64,000 nt of DNA from Kaistia sp. 32K (GTDB lineage: Bacteria > Pseudomonadota > Alphaproteobacteria > Rhizobiales > Kaistiaceae), in NCBI RefSeq assembly GCF_016629525.1, contig NZ_AP024269.1, positions 3,410,001-3,474,000 of the forward strand, read 5' to 3'. This document shows positions 1 to 12,025 of the stretch, piece by piece. The notes under the pieces were generated by a model that worked only from the letters and a program-made list of their open reading frames with translations, searched no databases and had not been told where the DNA came from. Within the stretch, counting starts at the first letter, position 1. Each line of letters begins with the position of its first letter. A program made the position numbers and the translations under genes.

Positions 1-288
1 CTCGGTGACTTCATCGAGGACAAGATGGCGATCCTGCCGATCGACGCGGCGATCCAGTCGAACCTGCGCGAGACGACCACGCGCGTCTTGGCATCGCTGA
101 CGCCGCGTGAAGAACGCGTGCTGCGCATGCGCTTCGGCATCGGCATGAACACCGACCACACGCTGGAAGAAGTCGGCCAGCAGTTCTCGGTGACGCGCGA
201 GCGTATCCGCCAGATCGAGGCGAAGGCGCTGCGCAAGCTCAAGCACCCGAGCCGCTCGCGCAAGCTGCGCTCGTTCCTGGACAACTGA
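1..288 (+). CDS. rpoD: RNA polymerase primary sigma factor RpoD, C-terminal end (partial)
   Basis: The frame is open from the window edge, so only the last 95 residues of the housekeeping sigma factor are present. They cover region 4: [15 protein letters not shown] (4.1), then the helix-turn-helix [20 protein letters not shown] (4.2) that contacts the -35 element, and the family-typical tail [17 protein letters not shown]. Its role is promoter recognition by core RNA polymerase. A strong hairpin terminator follows about 30 bases after the stop, so this is the end of its transcription unit. Confidence 0.97.
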   Translation, partial: LGDFIEDKMAILPIDAAIQSNLRETTTRVLASLTPREERVLRMRFGIGMNTDHTLEEVGQQFSVTRERIRQIEAKALRKLKHPSRSRKLRSFLDN

Positions 289-316
289 TCGTCCGAGACC
301 GGCCATCGACACATCC

Positions 317-351
317 AAAGGGGCTGCTCGCGAGAGCGGCCCTTTTGTTTT
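317..351 (+). terminator. Rho-independent terminator of rpoD
   Basis: Positions 317–329 and 334–346 pair over 13 base pairs with two G-U wobbles around a GCGA tetraloop. The stem is followed by TTTTGTTTT. It lies 28 bases after the rpoD stop codon and just before the next start codon. Confidence 0.88.
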
Positions 352-362
352 AGGATGTCGTC

Positions 363-959
363 ATGAACGTGCGCGCGATCATCGAAAAGGCCGGCCTCCC
401 CCGCCGTGGCTTCACGGTGAAGGAGGTCGAGCGCATGAGCGAGGTCGGCTTGCTCCGCGCGGAAGAACGGGTCGAGCTGATCGGGGGAGAGCTCATTCCG
501 ATGAATCCCAAAGGCAGCCGGCATGAGACGTTGAAGCTCGAAATCATGCTTCGCTGGGGTCGCCAACATCCGGCCGATACCGTCTTCATTCCCGAGACGA
601 CGTTCCGCCTGTCCGATGACACGTTTCTCGAACCGGACTTCCTCGTCTTTCGACGTTCGGTAGCCATTCGCGATTTGCGGTCCGGCCTTGCCCTGCTGGC
701 CGTCGAGATTTCCGACAGCTCGCTCGGCTTCGATCTCGGCCCGAAGGCCCTCATCTACGCGCATTTCGGCATTCGCGAGCTCTGGGTGATCGACGCCACC
801 ACCAACACGATCCATGTCCATCGCGAGCCGGTGGACGGGCGCTACGCCTCGATAACGCCCTGGAGCGCCGACGATCTCGTCGTGCCGGCCTTCGCGCCGG
901 CGGAGTTCGCGTTGCGGCTCGCCGATCTCGACCTCGACCTCGACGACGGATCGGGCTAA
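363..959 (+). CDS. Uma2-family (DUF820) putative restriction-endonuclease-like protein
   Basis: 198 residues. The family signature is visible: VERVELIGGEL-type N-terminus (residues 36–45), EPDFLVF near residue 91, AVEISDSS near residue 114 and a following K–Y pair before the GIRELWVID strand. These residues form the PD-(D/E)XK nuclease-like core of the Uma2 family. The family is abundant in cyanobacteria and sporadic in proteobacteria, and its physiological role is not established, so nuclease activity is inference from fold. The C-terminus ends in a short Asp/Leu repeat (LADLDLDLDDGSG). A GGAT element a few bases before ATG supports the start. It stands alone, between a terminator and an unrelated gene. 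Confidence 0.85.
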   Translation: MNVRAIIEKAGLPRRGFTVKEVERMSEVGLLRAEERVELIGGELIPMNPKGSRHETLKLEIMLRWGRQHPADTVFIPETTFRLSDDTFLEPDFLVFRRSVAIRDLRSGLALLAVEISDSSLGFDLGPKALIYAHFGIRELWVIDATTNTIHVHREPVDGRYASITPWSADDLVVPAFAPAEFALRLADLDLDLDDGSG

Positions 960-994
960 GGCTCGGACACAGACACCAAGCAGAAGGTCATTCC

Positions 995-1285
995 ATGTCG
1001 TTCCTGAAGAAGCTGTTCGGCGGCGGTGGCAGCTCGGATGCCGCAGAGGCCAAGGGCGAGGCGACCGAATACAAGGGCTACAACATCCGCCCTGCCCCCT
1101 ATTCGGAAGGCGGCCAATACAAGACGGCCGGCTATATCGAGAAGACGATCGACGGCGTCGAGAAGTCCTACCGCTTCGTGCGCGTCGATTCGCATACGAG
1201 CCGCGACGCCGCCGCCGATTTCGCCATCATCAAGGGCAAGCAGATCATCGACGAGCAGGGCGACCGGGTTTTCGACGCCAGCTGA
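995..1285 (+). CDS. HlyU-domain protein
   Basis: 96 residues, matching the small HlyU family by its start MSFLKKLFGGG and the core Y-KGY-I-P-P--GGQY-TAG-I-K, followed by the segment with FVRVDSHTSRDAAADFAIIKGKQIIDE-type features. HlyU in Vibrio is annotated as an activator of haemolysin, but the alphaproteobacterial proteins lack an obvious DNA-binding domain and their role is unknown. A Shine-Dalgarno-like AGAAGG sits about 9 bases before ATG. It is followed by a perfect bidirectional terminator, so it is monocistronic. Confidence 0.83.
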   Translation: MSFLKKLFGGGGSSDAAEAKGEATEYKGYNIRPAPYSEGGQYKTAGYIEKTIDGVEKSYRFVRVDSHTSRDAAADFAIIKGKQIIDEQGDRVFDAS

Positions 1286-1335
1286 GGCGAGGCCGCGGGC
1301 TCCCCGGGGACGCCGCAAGAAGCGTGACTCCGTAA

Positions 1336-1371
1336 AAAAGCCGGCCGCGGTGACGCGGCCGGCTTTTGTCG
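1336..1371. terminator. Bidirectional terminator between HlyU and DUF6600 genes
   Basis: Perfect 14-bp inverted repeat: AAAAGCCGGCCGCG (1336–1349) and its complement (1354–1367), with a GTGA loop. A-tract on one side and T-tract on the other allow termination of the two convergent genes. Confidence 0.92.
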
Positions 1372-1388
1372 TTTGAGACGGAAGCCCC

Positions 1389-3830
1389 TTACTGGGCGCA
1401 GCTTCCATCCGGCTGCACAGCGCCCTCGGGGCAATCGCCGCCACGATGGCGTGGCTGCTCCTCGCGGTGCTGGCGCTGCTCCTGCTGCGGCTCGGGCTTG
1501 CCCTGCTCCTGCTGGGGCTCACGCTCGCGGCGCGGACGCTCCTGCTGTGGCGGCTCCTGCTGCTGACGCTGCTCCTGCTGCGGCTCAGGCTGGCGCTGCT
1601 CCTGCTGGGGCTCACGCTCGCGGCGCGGGCGTTCCTGCTGGGGCTGCTCCTGCTGCCGTTGCTCCTGCTGCTGCGGCGGCTGCTCCTCGCGCTGCCGTTC
1701 CTGGCGACGCTGGCGGGGAGCCTCCTCCTGCTGAGCCGGCGCGGCCGGCTCGACCTGTTCAGCCTGCGGGCGCTTGCGGCGCGGCGGCTCCGCGGGCTCC
1801 TGCGGCTGGGCATCCGGCCGCGACTCGGCGGCCGGCGGCGCTTCCTCGGCAGGCCGCTCCGGACGCTTCTTGCGCGGCGGCTCCGGCTGGGCCTCCGGCT
1901 CCGGCGCAGGCTTCGCCTCAGGAGCAGGCTTGGCTTCGGGTGCCGGCTTGGCTTCGGCCTTCGGCTCACGCGCAGGCTTGGACTCCGGCCTGGCCTCGGG
2001 AGCCGGCTGCTCGACGGCAGGCGCTTCCTCGGCCGGCTTGGCAGGACGATCCCTTCGCGGCTTCGTGGCCGGTTCCGGCTGCGGCTGCGGCTCGGCCGGA
2101 GTCGCTTCCGGCTTGGGCTCGGGCTTGGCCTCCGGCACAGGCTTCGGCTCAGGCTTGGCTTCCGGAGCGGGCTTTGCCTCCGGCGCAGGCTTGGCCTCGG
2201 GAGCGGGCTGCTCGGCGGCGGGCGCCTCCTCGGCCGGCTTGGCCGGACGATCCCTACGCGGCCGCTCGCCCTGCTGGCCGTCCGGCTGCTGGCGATCCGG
2301 ACGCTGGGCTTCCGGCTGGTCCGGCTTCTGGTCGGGACCGCGATCCGGGCGGCTCGGCCGCTCGGGCTGGGCCGGATCCACCGGCGGCGGATTGCCTCCG
2401 GCGGGCGCCGGCGGCTCGGCCGGCTGCGGATTGGCCTCGACCTTCTTCAGCACCTCGTCCGCCCTGGCGGCGCGCTCCTGGCGGATACGCTCCTGTTCGG
2501 CCTGGCGCTGCGCGTCGGCTTTCTTGGTCGCGGCGTCGATCTCGGCGGCGCGGGCGTCCGCCTGCTTGCGCTGCTCGTCGATCAGGCTGGCCTTCTCGGC
2601 CTTCAGCTTGTCGATCTCGGCCTGCATGCGATCGCGCTGCTGCGGCTGGTCGCGATCCCGATCGCGGCGCAGGTCGCGCCGCTCGCCCGGATCGAGCACG
2701 GAGAGCAGCGCCGCCGACACGACGCCGGCAATCGCCGCCTTCGGATCGGGCTCGACATACTGGTGGATCAGCGTGCGGTCGTCGCGCGGCACGTCCCGGT
2801 CGAACCGGTCCGGACGGCGGTCGAAGCGCTGGTCGTCGATGCGCGGGCGGAACACGCCGATCCGGCCGCCGCGATCATCGTCGAAGATGTCGCTCTGCTC
2901 GTCGACATAGACGATCTCGCGGCCGGGACGGTCGCGCCGGCGGACCGGTTCGTTGAAGAAGCGGCCATCCTGGTACTGCGGGCGGCGCACGTCGCGCGCC
3001 TCGCCGAGATAGCGGCCAACGTCGCGCACCGGCGCGGCGCGGCGGCCGATGTCGTCATCGTCGAAATAGCGCTCGTCGACGAACACCCAGCTCTCCGAGA
3101 CCGGCGGATCGTAGCGGCGCGGCTGGCCATACTGGTAGCCGGAACGGTCCGGCGCGATCGGCGCCCAGCCGACCTGGCCGCCACCGACGCGGAACGTGGC
3201 CCAGGCGGGCGACCAGGTGTCGCCGGGAATCCAGTACCAGCCATAGTCGGGGTCATAGTCCCAGCGGCCGTAATGATACGTCGCCCAGCCGAACGGCTCG
3301 CTCGATTCCCAGTACCAGCCGTAATCGTCGGTCCAGGTCCAGCGGCCTTCCTGGAACGGCCGCCAGCCGGCGCCACGGCGCTTCGGCACGAAGACATAGC
3401 CGTAATCGTCATTCTCGACCCAACGGCCATAGGGCTGCAGTTCGTCGAAGAAATAGCCGACATCGCCGGAGGGACGGCTCGCACGGGGCCGGCTGGAGAC
3501 GGGCTGCGGACGCGGCCGGGAGGTCTGCACCTGCTGCGCGGGGCGCGGGCGCGGCGTCGGCGGCACGACCTCGGCGGCGGCGACCTGCGTCGGCCGCGAG
3601 GGCTGCGCCGGCTGCGACGCGCTCGAACCATCGGTCTCGGCCGCCTGGTCGTAATCGTCCATGTCGGTGCTATTGGCCGGCGGCTCCTGCTCGCTTCCCT
3701 CGGAAACGGCGGGCGCCTTCGGCTTGAGCTCGAGCTTGTACGGAACCTCGACGACGCCGGTCACGACGGCGGCTCCCGCCACCACCACGCCGCCCGCCAG
3801 AGCCGCTCCGATCAGACCCAGAAATTTCAT
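1389..3830 (-). CDS. Large DUF6600-domain envelope protein with Pro/Glu/Gln/Arg-rich tail
   Basis: 813 residues from ATG at 3830, preceded by GGGAAGG; a GTG six bases upstream is possible but poorly spaced. Order of parts: an N-terminal hydrophobic segment (MKFLGLIGAALAGGVVVAGA), a Pro-rich linker, and an aromatic DUF6600-type domain near residues 120–270 with tandem Tyr/Trp motifs (YGRWVENDDYGYVFVP, DDYGWYWESSEPFGW, DYGWYWIPGDTWSPAW). A weak hydrophobic stretch and a coiled coil follow (residues about 390–460, from MQAEIDKLKAEKASLI). About 330 residues of EAPAAEQPAPEAKP-type and QERPRREREPQQEQ-type repeats complete the protein, ending DGSCAQ. It is probably periplasmic and envelope-anchored; the function is unknown. 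The repeats are present at DNA level, suggesting expansion by slippage or recombination. Confidence 0.85.
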   Translation of the reverse strand: MKFLGLIGAALAGGVVVAGAAVVTGVVEVPYKLELKPKAPAVSEGSEQEPPANSTDMDDYDQAAETDGSSASQPAQPSRPTQVAAAEVVPPTPRPRPAQQVQTSRPRPQPVSSRPRASRPSGDVGYFFDELQPYGRWVENDDYGYVFVPKRRGAGWRPFQEGRWTWTDDYGWYWESSEPFGWATYHYGRWDYDPDYGWYWIPGDTWSPAWATFRVGGGQVGWAPIAPDRSGYQYGQPRRYDPPVSESWVFVDERYFDDDDIGRRAAPVRDVGRYLGEARDVRRPQYQDGRFFNEPVRRRDRPGREIVYVDEQSDIFDDDRGGRIGVFRPRIDDQRFDRRPDRFDRDVPRDDRTLIHQYVEPDPKAAIAGVVSAALLSVLDPGERRDLRRDRDRDQPQQRDRMQAEIDKLKAEKASLIDEQRKQADARAAEIDAATKKADAQRQAEQERIRQERAARADEVLKKVEANPQPAEPPAPAGGNPPPVDPAQPERPSRPDRGPDQKPDQPEAQRPDRQQPDGQQGERPRRDRPAKPAEEAPAAEQPAPEAKPAPEAKPAPEAKPEPKPVPEAKPEPKPEATPAEPQPQPEPATKPRRDRPAKPAEEAPAVEQPAPEARPESKPAREPKAEAKPAPEAKPAPEAKPAPEPEAQPEPPRKKRPERPAEEAPPAAESRPDAQPQEPAEPPRRKRPQAEQVEPAAPAQQEEAPRQRRQERQREEQPPQQQEQRQQEQPQQERPRREREPQQEQRQPEPQQEQRQQQEPPQQERPRREREPQQEQGKPEPQQEQRQHREEQPRHRGGDCPEGAVQPDGSCAQ
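1455..1690 (-). repeat. 93-bp tandem repeat inside the DUF6600 gene
   Basis: Two adjacent near-copies are offset by exactly 93 bases (31 codons); for example CTGCTCCTGCTGGGGCTCAC occurs at 1503 and again at 1596. The period is a multiple of three, so the frame is kept. The coded unit includes QQERPRREREPQQEQ followed by PEPQQEQRQ. Confidence 0.8.
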
Positions 3831-4085
3831 CGTCACCTTCCCGTCGTTCCCGACCGAACCGAATCATGCCAGTCCCCGGCCATCGCGCCCGATATCAACC
3901 GGCGAAAGCGGCGCGGTCGAGGCTCAAAAAAGGCGGCCTACGCGACCGATTCGCCCCATGGCTCGCCTCATCCATCCCTCCCGGCGCCTGAACGCACGCT
4001 GAATGCCGGGACCACGACGGATTGGCGGCGCGGCGCCGAGATGTCATCCTGCCGCCGCAACGGGATATCGGGAGACGCGCGGCGG

Positions 4086-5033
4086 ATGTGGGCGAAATCA
4101 TCAGGGGCGGCCAACGGCCATCCAGCCATCCGGCGGCTCCGCCGCATCGCCATGGCGCTGCTGCTGCCGGGCGTCCTGCTGGCCGGCACGGCCTCCGCCC
4201 AGGTGTCGCAGCTCGCGCCCTACAAGGACGATCTCTTCGGCTACGGCACGGTGCTGGAAAGCCGCGATGGCGGCGCGTTCCGCGTCGTCGACTATGACGA
4301 AATGCGCGACATCAACGGCCGCGACGAGGTCCCCGAGCGCAAGGTGCAGGGGAAATACGTGTCGCTGAAGACCAAGCGGGTCGAGGACCACCTGACCTAC
4401 CGCGTCGGCGATCGTGCCCTCAAATATGTCGGCGCCGGCGCCACCAAGGGCCGGGCCAGCATGATCGTGATCTACCTGCACGGCCAGAACGGCACGCGCT
4501 TCCAGGGCGCCGACGACTGGACTTTTGGCGGCAATTTCAACCGCGTGAAGAACCTGACCGTCGCGGCCGGCGGCGCCTATCTCTCGCCGGACTTCTCCGA
4601 TTTCGAGGCGAACGGCACGGCCGAGATCAAGGCCTTGATGCAGGACTACGCCGCCCGCTCGCCCGGCGCGCCGATCTTCGTCGCATGCGGCTCCTATGGC
4701 GGCAAGCTGTGCTGGTCGCTCGCGCGCGACCCCGAAGCGGCGTCAATGATCTCGGGCCTGATCCTGCTCGGCTCGCTCAACGATCCCGGCTTCTTGAAGA
4801 CGGCGGCGATGAAGAAGGGCGGCCGACAGATCCCGATCTTCATCGGCCATGGCAGCCACGACCCGATCATCGACTGGAAGACGCAGCAGGCCTTCTTCGA
4901 CCAGGTCCGCAAGAAGTCACCCGGCTATCCGATAAAATTCGTGCTGTTCCAGAACGGCAACCACGGCACCCCGATCCGCATGACCGACTGGCGCGAGACG
5001 CTGAACTGGATGCTGGCGTCGGGCGGGAAGTGA
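4086..5033 (+). CDS. Secreted alpha/beta-hydrolase-fold protein
   Basis: About 315 residues. From ATG 4086 (GGAG 11 bases upstream) the N-terminus gives RRLRRIAMALLLPGVLLAG-TASAQ, a signal peptide with Ala-X-Ala cleavage after about residue 38; ATG 4152 would remove its positive region, and ATG 4041 is also possible. The mature part has the alpha/beta-hydrolase order: an IYLHGQNGTRF oxyanion strand, nucleophile elbow ACGSYGGK (Ser), Asp in GHGSHDPIIDW, and His in NGNHGTPIR. The product is therefore a likely periplasmic esterase or peptidase-like hydrolase; the substrate is unknown. It ends in a convergent arrangement, separated from the DUF1003 gene by a long inverted repeat. Confidence 0.75.
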   Translation: MWAKSSGAANGHPAIRRLRRIAMALLLPGVLLAGTASAQVSQLAPYKDDLFGYGTVLESRDGGAFRVVDYDEMRDINGRDEVPERKVQGKYVSLKTKRVEDHLTYRVGDRALKYVGAGATKGRASMIVIYLHGQNGTRFQGADDWTFGGNFNRVKNLTVAAGGAYLSPDFSDFEANGTAEIKALMQDYAARSPGAPIFVACGSYGGKLCWSLARDPEAASMISGLILLGSLNDPGFLKTAAMKKGGRQIPIFIGHGSHDPIIDWKTQQAFFDQVRKKSPGYPIKFVLFQNGNHGTPIRMTDWRETLNWMLASGGK

Positions 5034-5063
5034 GCGCCCGCCCTCTATCCGGGAACAGCGCCC

Positions 5064-5223
5064 TTCACCTCTCCCTGAGGGAGAGGTCGGAGCGAAGCTC
5101 CGGGTGAGGGTTTAGGGAACCATCCGATCGAGCATCGTGACCGTCGGGAACCTGACCTGTGAGGCCGTAAACCCTCACCCGCCGGCCTTCGGCCGTCGAC
5201 CTCTCCCTCAGGGAGAGGTGAAG
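5064..5223. repeat. Long inverted intergenic repeat (CTCTCCCT family), probable shared terminator
   Basis: The left arm (5064–5114) carries CTTCACCTCTCCCTGAGGGA and ends GGGTGAGGGTTTA. The right arm (5168–5223) is its inverse, starting TAAACCCTCACCC and ending GGGAGAGGTGAAG. Each arm also contains its own small palindrome (CTCTCCCTGAGGGAGAG). It fills the gap between two convergent genes and could form a very large hairpin. Related sequence recurs near 46900 and at 54411–54594. Confidence 0.8.
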
Positions 5224-5238
5224 AGATGAGCCGGCCCC

Positions 5239-5802
5239 CTACCCCTTCGAATCCCGGCGCTGTTCGTCGACCGGCACGGCCAGGGCGGTTTCGATGCGCT
5301 CCAGGATGGTCTTCAGCTCGCCGGTCCTGAGCTGCTCGAACTTGTCGTGCAGCGCCATGATCTCGATCTCGGCCTTGAGGTTCACCTCATAGTCGTGCTC
5401 CGCCGCCAGCCGGTCCTTCTCGGCCTGGCGGTTCTGCGACATCATGATGACGGGCGCCTGCAGGGCGGCGACCATCGACAGGATGAGATTGAGGAAGACA
5501 TAGGGATAGGGGTCGAAGCCGCCGCTGCCCCAGCGGGTCAGCACGAAAGTGTTCAGCCCGGTCCAGCCGAGGATCACCACGCTGAAGGTGATGATGAAGC
5601 CCCAGGAGCCGCCGATCGCGGCGACGCGGTCGGCCAGCCGGTCGCCGAAGGTGAGCTGCTGCTCGAATTCGCGGTTGATATCGCGCGCGACATGCGTGCG
5701 CGTCGCCACCTTTTCCAGAAGGCGCCGGTCGCTCGCCGACAGCACTTCCACGCCGTCGGCCAGCAGCTTTTCACAGAGATCGCGGATTGCCGCGTCCGAC
5801 AT
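5239..5802 (-). CDS. DUF1003-family membrane protein
   Basis: 187 residues. The signature is the pair of membrane helices GGSWGFIITFSVVILGWTGLN and YPYVFLNLILSMVAALQAPVIMMSQNRQ, the latter with the conserved QAPVIMMSQNRQ–DR motif of DUF1003. A charged N-terminal region and a C-terminal coiled-coil-like helix (KAEIEIMALHDKFEQL) flank them. It is an inner-membrane protein of unknown function. The start lies 6 bases after the stop of the upstream zinc peptidase gene, so the two form an operon. Confidence 0.88.
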   Translation of the reverse strand: MSDAAIRDLCEKLLADGVEVLSASDRRLLEKVATRTHVARDINREFEQQLTFGDRLADRVAAIGGSWGFIITFSVVILGWTGLNTFVLTRWGSGGFDPYPYVFLNLILSMVAALQAPVIMMSQNRQAEKDRLAAEHDYEVNLKAEIEIMALHDKFEQLRTGELKTILERIETALAVPVDEQRRDSKG

Positions 5803-5808
5803 GGCCCG

Positions 5809-6732
5809 TCAGATCTGGCCCTGAAACGTGTTGCACTGGCTGACGTCGCCGGTCTGGTAGCCGCGCTTGAACCAGGCGCTGCGCTGCGCCGAGGTGCCAT
5901 GCGTGAAGCTCTCCGGCACGACGACGCCCTGGCTGCGCTTCTGGATGGCGTCGTCGCCGATCTGCGTCGCCGCGTTCAGCGCCTCGTCGATGTCGCCGGC
6001 CTCCAACATGCCCTTCTGGTCGGTGCGGTTGGCCCAGACGCCGGCATAGCAATCCGCCTGCAGCTCGACCTTGACGGAAAGCGCGTTGGCGTCCGCCTTG
6101 CTCATGCTTTGCCGCATCTCGTTGAACTTCGGCAGGATGCCCTGCAGATCCTGCACGTGATGGCCGACCTCGTGCGCGATGACATAGGCCTGCGCCATGT
6201 CGCCCGGCGCACCGAAGCGGCGCTTCAGCTCGTCATAGAAGGCGAGGTCGATATAGACCTTCTTGTCGAGCGGGCAATAGAACGGTCCGGAGGCTGAACT
6301 CGCCGTGCCGCAGGCCGAGCGCGTCACGCCGGAGAAGAGCACCAGCGGCGTCGGCGGATAGGTCTCGCCGGCCGACTTGAAGATGTCGGTCCACACGTCC
6401 TCGGTGCTGCCCAGAACCTTGGCGACGAAGACCTTGCCCTCGTCATTGATGCCGGTGCCGGTTCCCGACGGCGAGGGCTGCTGGTAGCTGCTGTCCTGGG
6501 TGAACGAGCCGCCGCCGCCCGTGACCATGGCCAGCATCTGGATCGGATTGATGCCGAACACCAGCCAGCCGATGCCGACAATGGCGGCGATCACGACCAG
6601 CGAACTGCCCCGGAGCGGTATGCCGCGTCCGCCGCCCATGCCTGCCGGGCGGAAGCCGCCGTCCAGGCCGCCTGTATCGCCGCCACGCCGATCCTCGACG
6701 TTGCTGCTCTCGCGCTGACCACCAAGCCGCAT
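5809..6732 (-). CDS. Neutral zinc metallopeptidase (YpfJ family)
   Basis: 307 residues. A Gly/Arg-rich cytoplasmic start and one membrane helix (about residues 44–66) precede the peptidase domain. The zinc motif HEVGHH is at residues 187–192, with His187, Glu188 and His191 as the expected ligands and base; the following VQDLQGIL and a later CYAGVWA segment are typical of PF04228. The domain probably faces the periplasm; substrates are unknown. GGAG upstream of ATG supports the start. It is first in an operon with the DUF1003 gene and divergent from carB. Confidence 0.93.
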   Translation of the reverse strand: MRLGGQRESSNVEDRRGGDTGGLDGGFRPAGMGGGRGIPLRGSSLVVIAAIVGIGWLVFGINPIQMLAMVTGGGGSFTQDSSYQQPSPSGTGTGINDEGKVFVAKVLGSTEDVWTDIFKSAGETYPPTPLVLFSGVTRSACGTASSASGPFYCPLDKKVYIDLAFYDELKRRFGAPGDMAQAYVIAHEVGHHVQDLQGILPKFNEMRQSMSKADANALSVKVELQADCYAGVWANRTDQKGMLEAGDIDEALNAATQIGDDAIQKRSQGVVVPESFTHGTSAQRSAWFKRGYQTGDVSQCNTFQGQI

Positions 6733-6971
6733 CCGCCCTACTCCGTTGATGCCGAGGCCGAAGCCGTCCGCACAGGATTTATTTCATCGAAACTAGTCCT
6801 GCGCGCGTCGCACCGCCAGTGTCTCCAATGCGGGGAAGGCACAGACAGTTGCCCGCAGGGGTTCCCCCTCCCCGCCTTTTCCCCTATAAGGCCGCTCTAG
6901 CCTTACACGCCCCCTGCTTGATGGCCCGCGCGGATCACCGCGCCGGGTTTTTTGCTACGCGCGAGACGAAA

Positions 6972-10286
<3,315 letters not shown>

Positions 10287-10289
10287 TCC

Positions 10290-10316
10290 GATACGGACCG
10301 GTGCGTCGGTCCGTAT
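10290..10316 (+). terminator. Stem-loop after carB
   Basis: Perfect 11-bp inverted repeat GATACGGACCG (10290–10300) with its complement (10306–10316) and a GTGCGT loop. It starts 3 bases past the carB stop codon. There is no T-tract, so it may act in Rho-dependent termination or as a 3-prime stabiliser. The rest of the gap up to greA holds only runs of CCCC and no gene. Confidence 0.55.
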
Positions 10317-10555
10317 CCGTCCCCTCGCAGTCCCCTTGCCGTCCCCCCTTGCGCTCGCCGCGATCGTGGACGACACTCGGCGGCTGAATTTGCCGACTAG
10401 GCATGCAGGTGGGCGAGACGGCCGGATAACGGGGCCGATGCCCCCACCGGATTTCGAACTCAGGAAGCTGGCGCCCCAGGGCACCGGCGCCTGAATTATT
10501 GTGCCCCAGACGTTCGCGGGCTGGGGTCAAGAAGGAAGAAAAGGCCAGAAAGACC

Positions 10556-11029
10556 ATGGAAAAGGTTCCGATGACCGTTGCGGGTCATGCGGCTCTCGAA
10601 GTGGAGCTGAAGCGTCTGACCTCGGAAGAGCGCCCGCGCATCATCGCGGCGATCTCGGAAGCGCGCGCGCATGGCGACCTCTCGGAGAACGCCGAATACC
10701 ATTCGGCCAAGGAAGCCCAGAGCCACAATGAGGGCCGCATCGCGGAGCTCGAGGACAAGCTTTCGCGCGCCGAGATCATCGACGTCACCAAGCTGTCGGG
10801 CGAGACGATCAAGTTCGGCGCCACGGTCAAGCTGGTCGACGAGGATACCGAGGAAGAGAAGACCTACCAGATCGTCGGCGATCTCGAGGCCGACGTCCGT
10901 TCGGGCCGCATCTCGATCTCCTCGCCGATCGCCCGCGCCCTGATCGGCAAGGGCCCCGGCGACACCGTCGCGGTCACCGCGCCGGGCGGCGAGCGCTCCT
11001 ATGAAGTGCTCGAGGTCGCCTTCCGCTAA
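10556..11029 (+). CDS. greA: Transcription elongation factor GreA
   Basis: 157 residues starting [20 protein letters not shown], which is the usual alphaproteobacterial GreA start. The N-terminal coiled coil carries the acidic tip [14 protein letters not shown] that enters the RNA polymerase secondary channel and stimulates cleavage of backtracked RNA; the C-terminal FKBP-like domain follows ([18 protein letters not shown]). AAGGAAGAAAAGG upstream gives a Shine-Dalgarno. It is followed by its own terminator. Confidence 0.97.
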   Translation: MEKVPMTVAGHAALEVELKRLTSEERPRIIAAISEARAHGDLSENAEYHSAKEAQSHNEGRIAELEDKLSRAEIIDVTKLSGETIKFGATVKLVDEDTEEEKTYQIVGDLEADVRSGRISISSPIARALIGKGPGDTVAVTAPGGERSYEVLEVAFR

Positions 11030-11068
11030 GGCGCGCCGTCACGCTCGGCCAACCGAGTCAGACCATTG

Positions 11069-11108
11069 GAGAGCACCGCCTTCCTCGAAGCCGGTGCTCT
11101 CTTTGTTT
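11069..11108 (+). terminator. Rho-independent terminator of greA
   Basis: A perfect 10-bp stem pairs GAGAGCACCG (11069–11078) with 11092–11101, with a 13-base loop, followed by TTTGTTT. It begins 39 bases after the greA stop. Confidence 0.88.
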
Positions 11109-11263
11109 GCGGAGCGCGTCCCTGCGCGACAGAATTCGCGGCCCGGCCTGGTGAAAAGCCTCGCGCGGGGCTGGGCGCATCGCGCGTCGCGTGCTTAGTG
11201 GCGCGTGCACCCTCGCAGATCGGGCTCAGGCGAGCCCGAGCGGCCTCCCCTTCCGGATATCAG

Positions 11264-12022
11264 ATGCCCGCGAATACCGACCGCCCCCGCCTCTCCGCCG
11301 TCATCATCACCAAGAACGAGGCGCGCGACCTCCCGACCTGCCTCGCCTCGCTCACCTTCTGCGACGAGATCGTCATCGTCGACAGCGGTTCGACGGACGG
11401 CACAATCGAGATTGCCGAGCGGATGGCGTCGCGGACCCTCGTGCGCACCGACTGGGAGGGTTTCGGCCGGCAGAAGCAGCGGGCGCTGGACGCGGCCACC
11501 GGCGACTGGGTTCTCTCGATCGACGCCGACGAGCTGATCCCGCCGGAGCTCGCGCTGGAGATCCGCGCGGCGATCGAGAGCGGAACCCATGCCGGCTACC
11601 GGCTCCACCGCCTGAACTACTTCCTCGACAAACCGCTCCGTCACGGCGGCTGGTACCCAGACTGCCATCTGCGCCTGGTTCGGCGGGACACGGCCCGCTT
11701 CAGCGAGAACGTCGTCCACGAGGTTCTCCTCGTCGACGGCACGATCGGCGAGTTGCGGACACCGATGCCGCATATGTCCTATCACGACTTCGACGAAGTC
11801 CTGGAAAAGTTGCGCCGCTACGCGCTTGCCGGCGCCGAGCAGCGCCGCAATAGCGGCCGTGGCGGCAGCCCCGGCAAGGCCATCGGCCACGCGATCGCGA
11901 CCTTCGTCAAAGCCTATATCGGCAAGCGGGGCTTCCTCGATGGCCGGCACGGCTTCGCCGCCGCCGCCGCCAGCGCGCAGGAGATCTTCTGGCGCTATCT
12001 GATCGCCGGCTGGCCGCGCTGA
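11264..12022 (+). CDS. Family 2 glycosyltransferase, LPS-core WaaE/KdtX type
   Basis: 252 residues. The GT-A fold signs are SAVIITKNEARDLPTCLAS at the start, IVIVDSGSTDGT and the metal-binding SIDADEL. The later segments WYPDCHLRLVRR and the HMSYHDFDEVLEKLRRYA motif resemble the KdtX/WaaE group that adds beta-1,4-glucose to the lipopolysaccharide inner core. The acceptor is inference. The start was chosen at ATG 11264; an open frame upstream is coding-unlike and overlaps the greA terminator. Tail to tail with the Lrp gene, 3 bases apart. Confidence 0.85.
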   Translation: MPANTDRPRLSAVIITKNEARDLPTCLASLTFCDEIVIVDSGSTDGTIEIAERMASRTLVRTDWEGFGRQKQRALDAATGDWVLSIDADELIPPELALEIRAAIESGTHAGYRLHRLNYFLDKPLRHGGWYPDCHLRLVRRDTARFSENVVHEVLLVDGTIGELRTPMPHMSYHDFDEVLEKLRRYALAGAEQRRNSGRGGSPGKAIGHAIATFVKAYIGKRGFLDGRHGFAAAAASAQEIFWRYLIAGWPR

Positions 12023-12025
12023 GCC

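Noticed and set aside
1400..2300. Regular repeats that could suggest a CRISPR-like array
   Set aside because: Units are in frame, contiguous without unique spacers, and code for Pro/Glu/Gln-rich protein repeats.
1446..4085. Very long open frame on the plus strand opposite the DUF6600 gene
   Set aside because: It is the antisense of a repetitive GC-rich coding region; the Leu/Arg/Gly-only composition has no family match. Only its end (4086–5033) is a real gene.
11066..11263. N-terminal extension of the glycosyltransferase
   Set aside because: It overlaps the greA terminator, has no family similarity, and a better start lies at 11264.
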